Assembly (NCBI GenBank): GCA_900471525.1
Contig: UCEZ01000031.1
Location: 1-64,000 of the forward strand
From: Hyphomicrobiales bacterium
GTDB taxonomy: Bacteria > Pseudomonadota > Alphaproteobacteria > Rhizobiales > Rhizobiaceae
Length of the DNA: 64,000 nt
Direction: 5' to 3'
This document shows positions 25,479 to 34,475 of the stretch, in pieces. Each line of letters starts with the position of its first letter. Position 1 is the first letter of the stretch. Under the pieces are notes generated by a model. That model made no database searches. It was not told the DNA's origin and saw only the letters and a program-made list of their open reading frames with translations. Both the position numbers and the translations under genes were made by a program.

Positions 25479-26558
25479 TCAGCCTAGCGCCAGTTCCGTT
25501 TGCGCGTCGAAGAGATGCAGCGCATCCTCGTCAAAGCCGAAAGCCTGTTTCATGCCGACCGTCAGCTTGGTGCGCGGCGGCAGGCAGGCGGTCACCCGCT
25601 GTCCGCTGACCCGGCCGGTCACCACCAGTTCCGGACCGGTCAGTTCGACAACCTCGATCTCGACCTCAAGCAGAGGGTGCTCGGTAGCCTCCCCCACCAG
25701 GCCAAGTGCTTCCGGACGCACACCGAGCTTGACCCGCCGTCCCGCAGTCACCGCATTTTTGAGCCGCGCCGGCAAGGCGATGATGGCGCCTGCCCCATCC
25801 AACTGCACGCCCTCGCCCGTGACTACACCGTCCAGCACATTCATCGGCGGCGAGCCGACGAAACCGGCGACATAAAGGGTGGCCGGATGGTCATAGACCT
25901 CTTCCGGCGTGCCAAGCTGCTCGATCCGGCCGTTGCGCATGACAGCGATGCGCGTCGCCAGCGTCATCGCCTCGATCTGGTCATGGGTGACGTAGACGAT
26001 TGTCGTGCCGAGCATCTGGTGCAGCCGCTTCAGCTCGGTACGCGTCTCCATCCGCAGCTTGGCGTCGAGATTGGAAAGCGGTTCGTCGAACAGGAACACC
26101 TGCGGCTTGCGCACCAGCGCCCGGCCGATCGCCACACGTTGCCGCTGGCCGCCGGAAAGTTGGCCGGGCTTGCGATCCAGCAAATTCTCGATCTGCAGCA
26201 GTTTGGCCGTTTCCTGCACGGCCTTTTCCCGCTCTGCCACCGGAACCTTGCGCATCTCCAGTCCGAAGCCAATGTTGCGATGGACCGAGAGGTTCGGGTA
26301 GAGCGCGTAGGACTGGAAGACCATGGCGATGTCGCGGTCCTTCGGATGCACGCCGAGGATCGAGCGTCCGCCGATCCTGATATCGCCACCCGATGCCTCG
26401 GCAAGGCCGGCAATGATATTGAGCAAGGTCGACTTGCCGCAACCCGATGACCCGAGCAACACCAGGAACTCGCCGCTTTCCAGCGAGATATCGATGCCCT
26501 TCAGGGTTTCCAGCGCGCCATAGGTCTTGCGGATATTCTCAATTTCGAGCGCGCTCAT
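25479..26558 (-). CDS. Sugar ABC transporter ATPase, MalK/UgpC type
   Basis: A 359-residue ATPase of the CUT1 carbohydrate importers. Walker [10 protein letters not shown] is near residue 36, the signature LSGGQRQRV near 133, Walker [10 protein letters not shown] near 157 and the H-loop VTHDQ near 190. A C-terminal OB-fold regulatory domain of about 120 residues, as in MalK and UgpC, ends the protein. It is the last gene of the sugar operon and overlaps the PfkB kinase stop-to-start as ATGA. It should pair with the two permeases at 28508-30237. Confidence 0.93.
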   Translation of the reverse strand: MSALEIENIRKTYGALETLKGIDISLESGEFLVLLGSSGCGKSTLLNIIAGLAEASGGDIRIGGRSILGVHPKDRDIAMVFQSYALYPNLSVHRNIGFGLEMRKVPVAEREKAVQETAKLLQIENLLDRKPGQLSGGQRQRVAIGRALVRKPQVFLFDEPLSNLDAKLRMETRTELKRLHQMLGTTIVYVTHDQIEAMTLATRIAVMRNGRIEQLGTPEEVYDHPATLYVAGFVGSPPMNVLDGVVTGEGVQLDGAGAIIALPARLKNAVTAGRRVKLGVRPEALGLVGEATEHPLLEVEIEVVELTGPELVVTGRVSGQRVTACLPPRTKLTVGMKQAFGFDEDALHLFDAQTELALG

Positions 26559-27487
26559 GCGGTCTCTCCGGTCGCAGCCGCCAACGGGCCACCATAGTTA
26601 CGGGGAAGCGTGGAAATGGCGCGCGAGGCCACAGTGGTACCAGCCGCCAAACAGTCCGCGAGCGGCTTGCCGTCTGCAAGCGCCGCCAGAAACGCCGCAT
26701 TGAAGACATCCCCTGCACCGATTGTATCGACGACCTCAACGCTCGGAGCCGGCACGGACACGAGCGCGCCATCGCCACCGATGGCGAGTGCCCCGTCAGG
26801 ACCGCGCTTGACAACGACGATGGCGTCCTTCGGCATATGGCATTTGATTTCGCGGGCAGCCTCGGCAGGGTCGGCAAGGCCGGAAAGCGTCGTTGATTCC
26901 ACCTCGTTCAGCAGCGCACAGCCACAGCGGGAAAGCCACTCGCGCGTCGCCTGCCGGTTTGCCTCCGTCCACCCGTCCAGCGGCCAGCCGGTGTCGAGCG
27001 CCAGCGTGATGCCGTGATTGTCAGCCCAGTCGAACAGAGAGGGATAATCCGCCGTCAGATCGTCGGTAAGGAAGGAGCCGCAGAGCAGCGCATAGCCACC
27101 AGACAGTCGGGCGCCATCGAGCGCTGCGAACACGCAATCGAGCGAAAATCGCGGCAGGTGACCGCGCGTGGTGAAGAACGTCCGCTCGCCGTCGGGATGG
27201 GTAATGCCTACGGAAAGCGTCGTGCCCTCCGGCCGGATCGGCCATTTCTCCGCCTGGCTGCCGAAAGACTCACGCAGCCAACGGCCGAACTCGTCGGTGC
27301 CGGTATTTGCGGCGATATCGAAATCGACCCCGAGCGCCTTCCACGCCAGCGCCGCATTGCCGGCGGCGCCGCCGACCCGCAATTCATCATGGTCGACGAT
27401 GATCTCCGTTCCCGCCTTGGGCCAGGGCTCCGCCGGTCCGAGGATCAGGTCGACATTGACGTTTCCGATCACGGCAAGCGGACGCAT
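26555..27487 (-). CDS. PfkB family carbohydrate kinase
   Basis: A 310-residue ribokinase/PfkB kinase. It opens with PLAVIGNVNVDLI, has the substrate loop RVGGAAGNAALA near residue 38, and ends with the catalytic DTIGAGDVFNAAF motif with its aspartate base. The ATG at 27487 is one base from the SIS gene's stop. Paired with a SIS isomerase/deglycase and a ROK regulator, it resembles kinases acting on amino sugars or fructosamines (FrlD/FrlB logic): kinase first, SIS enzyme on the phosphate. The substrate is inferred, not read. Confidence 0.88.
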   Translation of the reverse strand: MRPLAVIGNVNVDLILGPAEPWPKAGTEIIVDHDELRVGGAAGNAALAWKALGVDFDIAANTGTDEFGRWLRESFGSQAEKWPIRPEGTTLSVGITHPDGERTFFTTRGHLPRFSLDCVFAALDGARLSGGYALLCGSFLTDDLTADYPSLFDWADNHGITLALDTGWPLDGWTEANRQATREWLSRCGCALLNEVESTTLSGLADPAEAAREIKCHMPKDAIVVVKRGPDGALAIGGDGALVSVPAPSVEVVDTIGAGDVFNAAFLAALADGKPLADCLAAGTTVASRAISTLPRNYGGPLAAATGETA

Positions 27488-27488
27488 G

Positions 27489-28511
27489 TCATTCACTCCG
27501 GGTAATCTTGGTAGAGCGCACCGGCGTTCCGGCATTGTCGACGCGGGCCTCGGCAAAGGCGATCATGAGACGCTGGGCAACGGGCAGCATCGAGAAGATC
27601 GCGGCAAGCCCCGTTGCAGGCACAAAACTCAGCGTCGTCGTCCCCTCCACCGGCGCTTGACCGGAAGCATCGAACATGACGACTGGAGCCCCGGTCTCCA
27701 CAGCCGATACGGCCATCGCCGTTACCAGATCGGCGGTCGCGTCGTTGCCGCGGAACAGCACGACGCCGACCTTCGGACCCAGCATTTCCATCGGGCCATG
27801 CCGAAGCTGTCCACCCTCGAGCGAAAAGCAGGGGTAACGCGACAACTCGGTCAATCCCAGCGCCAGCGCTTCCGCAAGCCCCTGCAAGCGACGGCCCGAA
27901 GTGACGACCGCGGCGACGTTTTCAAACGCGGCGAGTGCCGCAGCAATATCGTTGGTTGCCGGTGCCGCCAGCGCTGCCAACGCCGGCTTTTCATCCTCGC
28001 CGAGCGCCGACAGGATCGCCAGATGCAGCGCAAAACTCACCGTCAGACTGCGGGTCGCGGCAAAGGCGAGTTCCGTGCCGCCGGCGCCGACGAGGCAAGG
28101 CGCGGTCCTGGCCAGAAAGGATGTCCCCTCCAGCGTCAGGCCGAAGGTGTCCTCCGATCCCCCGGTTTCCGAAAACCAGCGCAGAACTTCAGCGCTCTCG
28201 CCCGATTGCGAGGTAATCAAAACGGTACGGCCTTCGATCGCAAGCGGCATGCCGAGTTGCTCGGACAACGTGACGGCAATCGCCTCTATGCCAAGCGCCC
28301 GATAGAGCGGCTCCACGGCGCGATTGACCGCATGCGACCCGCCCATGCCGAGCAAAAGCAGCCCCCCCGTTTCCCGCAATGACGCGGCGATCACTTTAGC
28401 TCGCTCGCTTGCACTCTCGAAGGACGCGATGGCATCGGCATTCTGACGGGCCATTTCGCGATCGATCGCCTGAAGCCCGATCGGGCGGTTATCGTTTGAA
28501 GTCATGGTCAT
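27489..28511 (-). CDS. SIS-domain sugar isomerase/deglycase (GlmS/AgaS/FrlB-like)
   Basis: A 340-residue protein with two SIS domains and no glutaminase domain. The first has GMGGSHAVNRAVEPL and LITSQSGESAEVL, the second SLEGGQLRHGPMEML; these are the phosphosugar-binding and catalytic loops seen in GlmS isomerase halves, AgaS and FrlB. It should isomerise, deaminate or deglycate a phosphorylated amino or fructosamine sugar. The ATG at 28511 overlaps the upstream permease stop as ATGA. It lies between transporter and PfkB kinase genes, so it most likely acts on the kinase product. Confidence 0.88.
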   Translation of the reverse strand: MTMTSNDNRPIGLQAIDREMARQNADAIASFESASERAKVIAASLRETGGLLLLGMGGSHAVNRAVEPLYRALGIEAIAVTLSEQLGMPLAIEGRTVLITSQSGESAEVLRWFSETGGSEDTFGLTLEGTSFLARTAPCLVGAGGTELAFAATRSLTVSFALHLAILSALGEDEKPALAALAAPATNDIAAALAAFENVAAVVTSGRRLQGLAEALALGLTELSRYPCFSLEGGQLRHGPMEMLGPKVGVVLFRGNDATADLVTAMAVSAVETGAPVVMFDASGQAPVEGTTTLSFVPATGLAAIFSMLPVAQRLMIAFAEARVDNAGTPVRSTKITRSE

Positions 28512-29356
28512 CCCTTGACGCCGCCGCTGGTGAGCCCGGAAATCAGGGCTCGTTGCATGACAAGACCGATCACCACGGGTGGCAGGGCGGCAAGCACGCC
28601 CGCGGTTGCGATCAGTCCGTAATCGGAAACACGGCCACCGGCGAGATCGGCGATGGCGACAGTGAGCGTCTTGGCGCGCAGGTCGGAGGTGAACAGCAGC
28701 GCGTAGAAGAATTCGTCCCAGGCCAGCAGGAAGGCAAACAGCGCCGAAGTCGCCATCACAGGTGCCGCCAGCGGCAGGGTGATGATGCGCAGGGTGGCAA
28801 AAAGCCCCGCCCCATCCATCATCGCCGCCGCCTCGATCTCCTTCGGGATGGTATCGAAGCCGGACTTCATCAGCCAGGTGGTGAAGGGGGCGAGAATGGT
28901 CAAGTAAACCAGCGCCAGTCCGAAGACATTGTTGAGCAGGCCAAGATGCGCGAGGCCGAAATAGAGCGGCACCGCCAGCGCCACGGGCGGCAGCATGTAG
29001 GTGGCGATCACCATGTAAAGCGACCAGCCGACCGACGGCGTGCGCGACACGGCCCAAGCGGCGGGAATGGCAAGCACCAGTGCCGCAATGGTTGCCATTC
29101 CGGCAACGAGGATGCTGTTGACCAGAGATGCGACAAAGGCAGCACCAGCACTGTTTTCGATGCTGGAGAGCAATACGCCATAGCGCGAGAAATCGATAGA
29201 TTGCGGCCACCAGACAAGTGGCTTGGCGGTCAGGTCGGCCGCCGGCGAGATGCTCATGATGAACAGCCAGAGGAGCGGCGCCAGGATCACGGCGGCAAGC
29301 AGCAGCGCGCAGGCATGGATGAAGAACGAGAAGAGAAAGCTCTGGCGTTCCATCAT
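28508..29356 (-). CDS. Sugar ABC transporter permease, CUT1 MalG-like
   Basis: A 282-residue membrane protein with six predicted helices. The N-terminal helix (about residues 8-32) and the EAA loop KEIEAAAMMDGAGLFATLRIITLPLAAP near residue 190 identify a MalG-type carbohydrate permease that contacts the MalK-type ATPase. It overlaps the preceding permease by an ATGA and the SIS gene by another. Together with that permease it forms the membrane channel. Confidence 0.93.
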   Translation of the reverse strand: MMERQSFLFSFFIHACALLLAAVILAPLLWLFIMSISPAADLTAKPLVWWPQSIDFSRYGVLLSSIENSAGAAFVASLVNSILVAGMATIAALVLAIPAAWAVSRTPSVGWSLYMVIATYMLPPVALAVPLYFGLAHLGLLNNVFGLALVYLTILAPFTTWLMKSGFDTIPKEIEAAAMMDGAGLFATLRIITLPLAAPVMATSALFAFLLAWDEFFYALLFTSDLRAKTLTVAIADLAGGRVSDYGLIATAGVLAALPPVVIGLVMQRALISGLTSGGVKG

Positions 29357-30237
29357 GCGTTGCTCCCCGCGGTTCTGCGCACGAGCGCTGCATAGGCGGC
29401 GGCAAGGACTGCCACCAGCAAGGTGACGATCAGCGCCAGCGAGGCGCCGGACCCGGCACGCTGGAAGGAAAACGCCTCCTGATAGACGAGGATCGACAAT
29501 GTTCGTGTACTGTTTGCCGGCCCGCCGCGGGTCATCACCCAGATGATGTCAAAAACCTTGAACGCCTCGATGGTTCTGAGCACCAGCGCCACCACCAGCG
29601 GACCGGCGAGATACGGCAGGATGACGAAGCGGAAGCGAGCAAAGGGGCCGGCGCCATCGACCAGCGACGCGGCGGTGATATCACGCGGCACGGCCTGAAG
29701 TGCTGCAAGCGCGATCAGCGCCACCAGGGGAAAGTTCTTCCAGCAGTCGGCCACGATCAGGGCGGCCAGCGCCGTGCCGGGTTCGCCGAGCCAGGAGCGA
29801 TAGGCGTCAAGCAAACCGATCTGGGTCAGCGCCGCGTTCAGTGCGCCATATTCCGGATTGTAGATCAGCCGCCAGAGCGTCGCGTTGACGACGGTCGGCA
29901 ATGCCCAAGGCAGGATCATCAGCCCGCGCAACACGGTGCGGCCGTAAAACTGCTGATTGAGCAGCAACGCGGCAAGGACGCCAAGGACCATTTCGGCGAA
30001 TACAGAGATGACGGCAAATTGCGTCGTGGTGATCAGCGTCCGCTGGAAGTTCGACCCGGAAATCGTCTTCACATAGTTGTCGATACCGACGAAATTCCCG
30101 GCGGTGCCGACAAGTTTCGCATCGGTGAAGGATAGCCCCACCGTATCGATGAGCGGCCAGCCGATGACGGCGATCATGACGGCAAGCAGCGGCAGCATCA
30201 GCAGCCATGCGCGTGTGGTCATCGATGTCCCGGACAT
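29353..30237 (-). CDS. Sugar ABC transporter permease, CUT1 MalF-like
   Basis: A 294-residue inner-membrane protein with six predicted helices, starting with a helix at about residues 10-32. The coupling loop ITAASLVDGAGPFARFRFVILPYL near residue 200 is the EAA motif of MalF/UgpA permeases. The next in-frame ATG is five codons later. It follows the binding-protein gene across a gap of 106 bases that contains a strong stem-loop. It partners the MalG-like permease and the UgpC-type ATPase. Confidence 0.93.
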   Translation of the reverse strand: MSGTSMTTRAWLLMLPLLAVMIAVIGWPLIDTVGLSFTDAKLVGTAGNFVGIDNYVKTISGSNFQRTLITTTQFAVISVFAEMVLGVLAALLLNQQFYGRTVLRGLMILPWALPTVVNATLWRLIYNPEYGALNAALTQIGLLDAYRSWLGEPGTALAALIVADCWKNFPLVALIALAALQAVPRDITAASLVDGAGPFARFRFVILPYLAGPLVVALVLRTIEAFKVFDIIWVMTRGGPANSTRTLSILVYQEAFSFQRAGSGASLALIVTLLVAVLAAAYAALVRRTAGSNA

Positions 30238-30275
30238 GGGGCAACTCTTCCTGAAAACTTCATATGATGCAAGGG

Positions 30276-30304
30276 TCCGGGCGGCAGGGAGGGCGCCGCC
30301 CGGA
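30276..30304 (-). terminator. Stem-loop between sugar-binding protein and permease genes
   Basis: TCCGGGCGGC and GCCGCCCGGA form a perfect 10-base stem around a nine-base loop, 40 bases past the binding-protein stop and 39 bases before the permease start. No U-run follows on the minus strand, so partial termination or mRNA-end protection is more likely than full termination. Such sites commonly raise binding-protein over permease levels. Confidence 0.6.
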
Positions 30305-30343
30305 GATCGGTGGATGCGAGGCGAAGGAGCGGACCCCGGCGCC

Positions 30344-31582
30344 TTAGAGACCGCTATTGTCGGCGGCGGTCTTCAGGGCATCCTCCGGACTGGTCTGGCC
30401 GAGCAGCGCCTCCTGGATGGCCTGCTGCAGCGCGACAGAAAGCTCCTGATACTTCGGCGTCGTGGGTCGCGGATACATGGCGGCCAGCGATTGCTTGGCA
30501 GCCCCGATCAGCTCTTCCTGATCCTTACTGACGGCAGCATCTTCATAGGAGGATGCCCAGATCGGCAGGCTAAGCTTGGCATACTGGTTCTGCACAGCCT
30601 GCGAAGTCATGAAGGTGATGTATTTCCAGGCTTCATCAGGATGCTTGCTGGTCGCGGTGATACCAAGGCCCATCGAACCGTTGACGGCCGAAACCTCGCT
30701 CTTGCCCGCAACGCCCGGTGCAGGAACAACGCCGACCTTGCCCGCGACCTTGCTGTCCTTGCCGCTATTGGCGAGGTTATACATATAGGTCCAGTTCAGC
30801 GCGAAAGCGGCTTCGCCATTCTCGAACACCTTGCGGACATCCTCCTCCAGGAATTCCTTGGAATTCGGGTTGGAAATGCCGGAGGAATAGCTGGAAACCA
30901 TGTATTTCAGCGCATCAAGCCCGCCATCCGTCTGGAAGGCCGGCTTGCCGCCGTCGAGGAACTTGCCGCCATAGGCGCTGACCAGCGTTGTGTAGTCGCA
31001 GATCGCGGCTTCCGCCTGCGACCAGCTCCAGGCGATCGGCGTCGCAAGCAGGCCCTTGTCCTTGATGGCCTTGGCCTGTTCGGCAAGCTCGTCCCAGGTC
31101 TTCGGCGGCGTCTTGATACCGGCCTTCTCCAGGATTTCCTTGTTGTAGAACAGGTACTTCGTATCGAGGATCCACGGCATGCCGTAATAGGCACCATCGT
31201 ACTGAACCGTCGTCCAGGCGCCGGGCAGGACGCCCTTGGTCATATCCTCGGTAATACGCGAGGAGACGTCGACCAGAACCTTGTTGCTGGCATATTCGGC
31301 CGGCCAGATCACGTCGAAGAGAACGACGTCGTAACCGCCGCCCGATCCCTGCGCCAGAACCGTCTTGTCGTGCAGGCCTTCGTAAGGCACGAATTCGAGA
31401 TTGACCTTGACGTCCGGATTGGCCTTGGCGAAGGCGTCCGTCATGGCGCGGACGTCCGCCTCGCTATAGGCAGCCTGCGCCATGAACAACGCGTTGAGCG
31501 TCGTCTCGGCATAGGCATTGGTCGCAAAAAATGCGCCGATCAGGGCAGCCCCCATAAGCGCGTTGCGTTTGGATTTCAGCAT
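30344..31582 (-). CDS. Extracellular sugar-binding protein (SBP family 1)
   Basis: A 412-residue periplasmic protein of the MalE/UgpB-like family. The ATG at 31582 is preceded by GGAGGG and opens a clean signal peptide (MLKSKRNALMGAALIGAFF, cleaved after AYA). Landmarks include NPDVKVNLEFVPYEGL, YDVVLFDV and the PKTWDELAEQAKAI segment. It leads the operon, followed by a stem-loop and the two permeases. The ligand is unknown; the operon enzymes point to an amino sugar or Amadori-type compound. Confidence 0.92.
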   Translation of the reverse strand: MLKSKRNALMGAALIGAFFATNAYAETTLNALFMAQAAYSEADVRAMTDAFAKANPDVKVNLEFVPYEGLHDKTVLAQGSGGGYDVVLFDVIWPAEYASNKVLVDVSSRITEDMTKGVLPGAWTTVQYDGAYYGMPWILDTKYLFYNKEILEKAGIKTPPKTWDELAEQAKAIKDKGLLATPIAWSWSQAEAAICDYTTLVSAYGGKFLDGGKPAFQTDGGLDALKYMVSSYSSGISNPNSKEFLEEDVRKVFENGEAAFALNWTYMYNLANSGKDSKVAGKVGVVPAPGVAGKSEVSAVNGSMGLGITATSKHPDEAWKYITFMTSQAVQNQYAKLSLPIWASSYEDAAVSKDQEELIGAAKQSLAAMYPRPTTPKYQELSVALQQAIQEALLGQTSPEDALKTAADNSGL

Positions 31583-31756
31583 GTCTTTTCCCTCCAGTGA
31601 TGGACAACAATCGTCTTGTCGGCGCGCAGGAACGCGCACCTTCCGTGAAACCGCGCGAAAGCGGTGTCCGGCATGCCTTGTCGAAGTGTCGCACGGCCAC
31701 TAGGAATGATCCCGTAAGGCCGTTTCGTTCCCTTGGAGCTCTGCGGCTCCATTTAT

Positions 31757-31798
31757 TAAGTCAATTGCTTTGACTTATTTCTTGTTCAATATTCTAAT
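31757..31798 (+). promoter_or_regulatory. ROK promoter with overlapping palindromic operator
   Basis: TAAGTCAA and TTGACTTA form a perfect 8-5-8 inverted repeat (31757-31777). TTGACT at 31770-31775 followed after 17 bases by TCTAAT at 31793-31798 is a good sigma-70 promoter aimed at the ROK gene, and the operator covers its -35 box. Autorepression, and control of the divergent transporter operon 175 bases away, is the natural reading. Confidence 0.6.
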
Positions 31799-31820
31799 GG
31801 TGTCAAGAGGATTTTGCAGG

Positions 31821-33047
31821 ATGAACGAGATGCGGCCAATCCGGGCCAAGAGCGGCACCAATCAGGAAGGCACGAGCGCCCATAACCGCCGCGTCATGAT
31901 CGACGCGCTGCGGCTGAATGGCCAACTGTCGCGCGCCGATCTTGCCCGGGCGACGAAGCTCACCAAACAGACCGTATCCAACATCATCGAGGATCTGGAA
32001 CGGGACGGGCTGGTCGTGTCGCTGGCGGCGGTGCGCAACGGCCGCGGCCAACCCTCGACCCCCTATCGCCTGGTGCCGGACGGCGCCTTTGCCATCGGCT
32101 TGCAGATCGACCGGCATGTCACCCGCGCTATCGCCGTGGATCTTGTCGGCACCGTGCTCGTGCGCGCACAGACAAACCTGCCGCCGGGCGGCCCGGCCAA
32201 CGGTGCCAAGGTCATCCTCGACCTCATCGAACACGTCCGCACTGAACTCGCCGGTCTCGACAGTCAGGCCGAGAAGCGGCTTGTCGGTCTCGGCGTCGCC
32301 ATGCCGGGTCCGTTCGGGCTGGCGACCGACAATGACGACCAATGGATGATGGCCGCCTGGCAGAACTTTCCGCTGCTTGAAACACTGGCCGCCGGAACGG
32401 GCCTTGAAGTCGCCCTGCAGAACGACGCGGCCGCCTGCGCCACCGCCGAACGCATGGTCGGCGCCGCCCACGGCATCGATCACGCCGTCTGCCTCTATGT
32501 CGGCTTCGGTATCGGCGCGGGCCTCATTCTCAACGGCGAACTCTACGCCGGCGGAAACGGCAACGCCGGAGAAATCGGTATGGTGCTTCTGCCACCCACC
32601 GTCCGGCGTCCGGAGCAGACGTCGCTCGAACACCGCGCATCGCTGGCCTCGCTCTACCAGCATATCGGCGCCGATCCCGCCGATCCCGGCCTTGCAGACC
32701 GACTGAACATGCTGGTGGACAATGACGATCCAGCGATCACGTCGTGGATCGATGCCGCCGCCGAAGAACTGCGCTGGGGGGTGCAACTCATCGAGACGAT
32801 CTTTGATCCGCAGACCGTCATCTTATGCTCGAGCGGACCGGAAACGCTCACCCGAAGGCTCTTCGACGCCATTCACCCCCTACTGCCGTCAAATGCGAAC
32901 CGCCCGGGACGTTCGGTGCCGCGCCTGCAGCTTGGCATGACCGACTCGTGGTCGGTGGCGCTCGGCGCCGCCGCTGAACCGATCAGCCGCGCATTCGATC
33001 CGCGATTCTCCGCAATCCTGAAGACCCGGGCCAACGCCGTTGGCTAG
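31821..33047 (+). CDS. ROK family transcriptional regulator
   Basis: A 408-residue repressor-type ROK protein. The N-terminal winged helix is seen at NRRVMIDALRLNGQLSRADL and KQTVSNIIEDLERDG (about residues 20-65); the ROK sugar-kinase-like domain follows with LQNDAAACATAE and GFGIGAGLILNG. The zinc-binding CxCGxxGC motif found in NagC and Mlc is absent after GEIGMV. The ATG at 31821 follows GCAGG; in-frame ATGs exist upstream at 31797 and 31770, but the predicted promoter overlaps them. It should sense the sugar or sugar phosphate of the divergent operon. Confidence 0.88.
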   Translation: MNEMRPIRAKSGTNQEGTSAHNRRVMIDALRLNGQLSRADLARATKLTKQTVSNIIEDLERDGLVVSLAAVRNGRGQPSTPYRLVPDGAFAIGLQIDRHVTRAIAVDLVGTVLVRAQTNLPPGGPANGAKVILDLIEHVRTELAGLDSQAEKRLVGLGVAMPGPFGLATDNDDQWMMAAWQNFPLLETLAAGTGLEVALQNDAAACATAERMVGAAHGIDHAVCLYVGFGIGAGLILNGELYAGGNGNAGEIGMVLLPPTVRRPEQTSLEHRASLASLYQHIGADPADPGLADRLNMLVDNDDPAITSWIDAAAEELRWGVQLIETIFDPQTVILCSSGPETLTRRLFDAIHPLLPSNANRPGRSVPRLQLGMTDSWSVALGAAAEPISRAFDPRFSAILKTRANAVG

Positions 33048-33058
33048 AGTGTGCAACC

Positions 33059-33969
33059 ATGATGTCACGTATCCAGCTTCGCAGCGACGGCCCTGTATTT
33101 TCGAGATTGGTCTGGGGAGCATATCGCATCACCGACGATCCGGAGAGGGCTGAAATCGCTCACATCGCCCGCATGGTCGACACATGTCTCGACGCCGGGA
33201 TCACGACGTCGATCACGCGGATATCTATGGCGGCTACCGTGTCGAGGCGCTTTTCGGCGAGATGCTGGCGAGCCGCCCGGATCTGCGCAACAGGATCGAA
33301 CTGGTGACGAAATGCGGCATCGCGCTGGTCAGCCCGGCCCAGCCGGATCATCGCATTAAACACTATAACAGCACTCCCGAGCATATTCGGCAGTCGCTCG
33401 AAAACTCACTGCGCAATCTGAAGGTCGATCACATCGACCTGCTGCTTTTGCATCGACCAGATCCTCTGCTAGACGCCGCAGAGGTTGCCGGCGCGTTGGA
33501 AACTTTGGTCGGGGAAGGCAAGACACGCGCCGTCGGCGTCTCGAACTACACGCCGGCGCAATTCGCGCTGCTGCAATCGAAGCTCAACATTCCGCTCGTC
33601 GCAAACCAGATCGAGTTGTCCGTTAGCCACACGACACCGCTTCATGACGGTACGCTCGACGACTGCCAGCGCCTCGGTGTACTCCCGATGGCCTGGTCTC
33701 CGCTCGGCGGTGGCCGGCTGTTTGACCCGGAGAAGGGCAATCCGAGACTTGTCGAGCTGCTGACCGATCTCGCGGCCCGCTACAATGTGGGCGATCCGGG
33801 TGCCATAGCGCTTGCGTGGCTGCTGCGCTTGCCCTCTAAACCACTGCCGATCATTGGCTCGACCGACCCCAAACGGGTGCAGGCGCTGGCGCACGCTGGC
33901 GAAATCGAGCTTGAACTTCAAGATTGGTTCCGGCTGCTGGAAACGGCAACCGGGCGACCGGTGCCTTAG
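33059..33969 (+). pseudogene. Aldo/keto reductase (YdhF-like), interrupted by a one-base frameshift
   Basis: The first frame (33059 onward) gives SRLVWGAYRITDD and CLDAGITT and then loses similarity; the +1 frame continues at once with DHADIYGGYRVEALFGE and the rest of an aldo/keto reductase to 33969. At 33209-33210 a TC stands where a TTC (Phe) codon would restore one 303-residue frame, the normal length of the family. Tetrad residues after the break look intact (Asp and Tyr of DHADIYG, TKCGI, LLLHRPD). It starts 11 bases after the ROK stop. Either a recent pseudogene or a sequencing/assembly error. Confidence 0.85.
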
Positions 33970-33989
33970 TCGGTTTCCGGACAGCGTCG

Positions 33990-34475
33990 TCAGGCCACCC
34001 TGAAAGCCATGACGAAACAACCAAGTGCACCGATGGACGACACGGTCCGCACATGATTCCACCGGACCCAATCGACAAGATAGGTCGATGACCACAGGCG
34101 GGCAGCCTCTTCACTGCCTGGCTGCAGCGCCTCGAGCGCATCGTTCATCGGCACGTTGAGAACCATCGTCACGCCGATCGTGCCGACAAGAAAGAGCAGG
34201 CCACCGACAATCAGATAGACGCGTGCCGGACCGCCGTAGACGAAACCGCCAGCGATGAGGACGAGCGATAAGACCGCCGTTCCCATGAAGGCCAGCAGGA
34301 ACCAGGGATTGAGGATCACGACGTTGATCGCCTGCATGGCTGCGATGCCCTGTTCGGCAGGCAAGCGGCCGAGCGCACCCATGATGCAGACGGAGAAGAT
34401 GAAGAACAGACCGGCATTGAGGCCGGCGCCGAGCGCTGCCGAAAAGATCAGCAGGGGGAAAAGTGCGGCCATCAT
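33990..34475 (-). CDS. DUF1772 family membrane protein (anthrone oxygenase-like)
   Basis: A 161-residue inner-membrane protein with four predicted helices (about residues 5-28, 52-78, 84-106 and 137-158). It belongs to the DUF1772/anthrone oxygenase-like family, which includes small membrane proteins of no settled function. WNHVRTVSSIGA before the last helix is a family-conserved segment with its His. The start overlaps the stop of the NmrA-like gene as ATGA, so the two are co-translated. The TetR palindrome lies upstream of the pair. Confidence 0.8.
   Translation of the reverse strand: MMAALFPLLIFSAALGAGLNAGLFFIFSVCIMGALGRLPAEQGIAAMQAINVVILNPWFLLAFMGTAVLSLVLIAGGFVYGGPARVYLIVGGLLFLVGTIGVTMVLNVPMNDALEALQPGSEEAARLWSSTYLVDWVRWNHVRTVSSIGALGCFVMAFRVA

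Noticed and set aside
27489-29405. A 638-codon frame suggesting a fused permease-SIS protein
   Set aside because: The first 298 residues are an out-of-frame reading of the permease gene; the SIS protein starts at 28511 with an ATGA junction.
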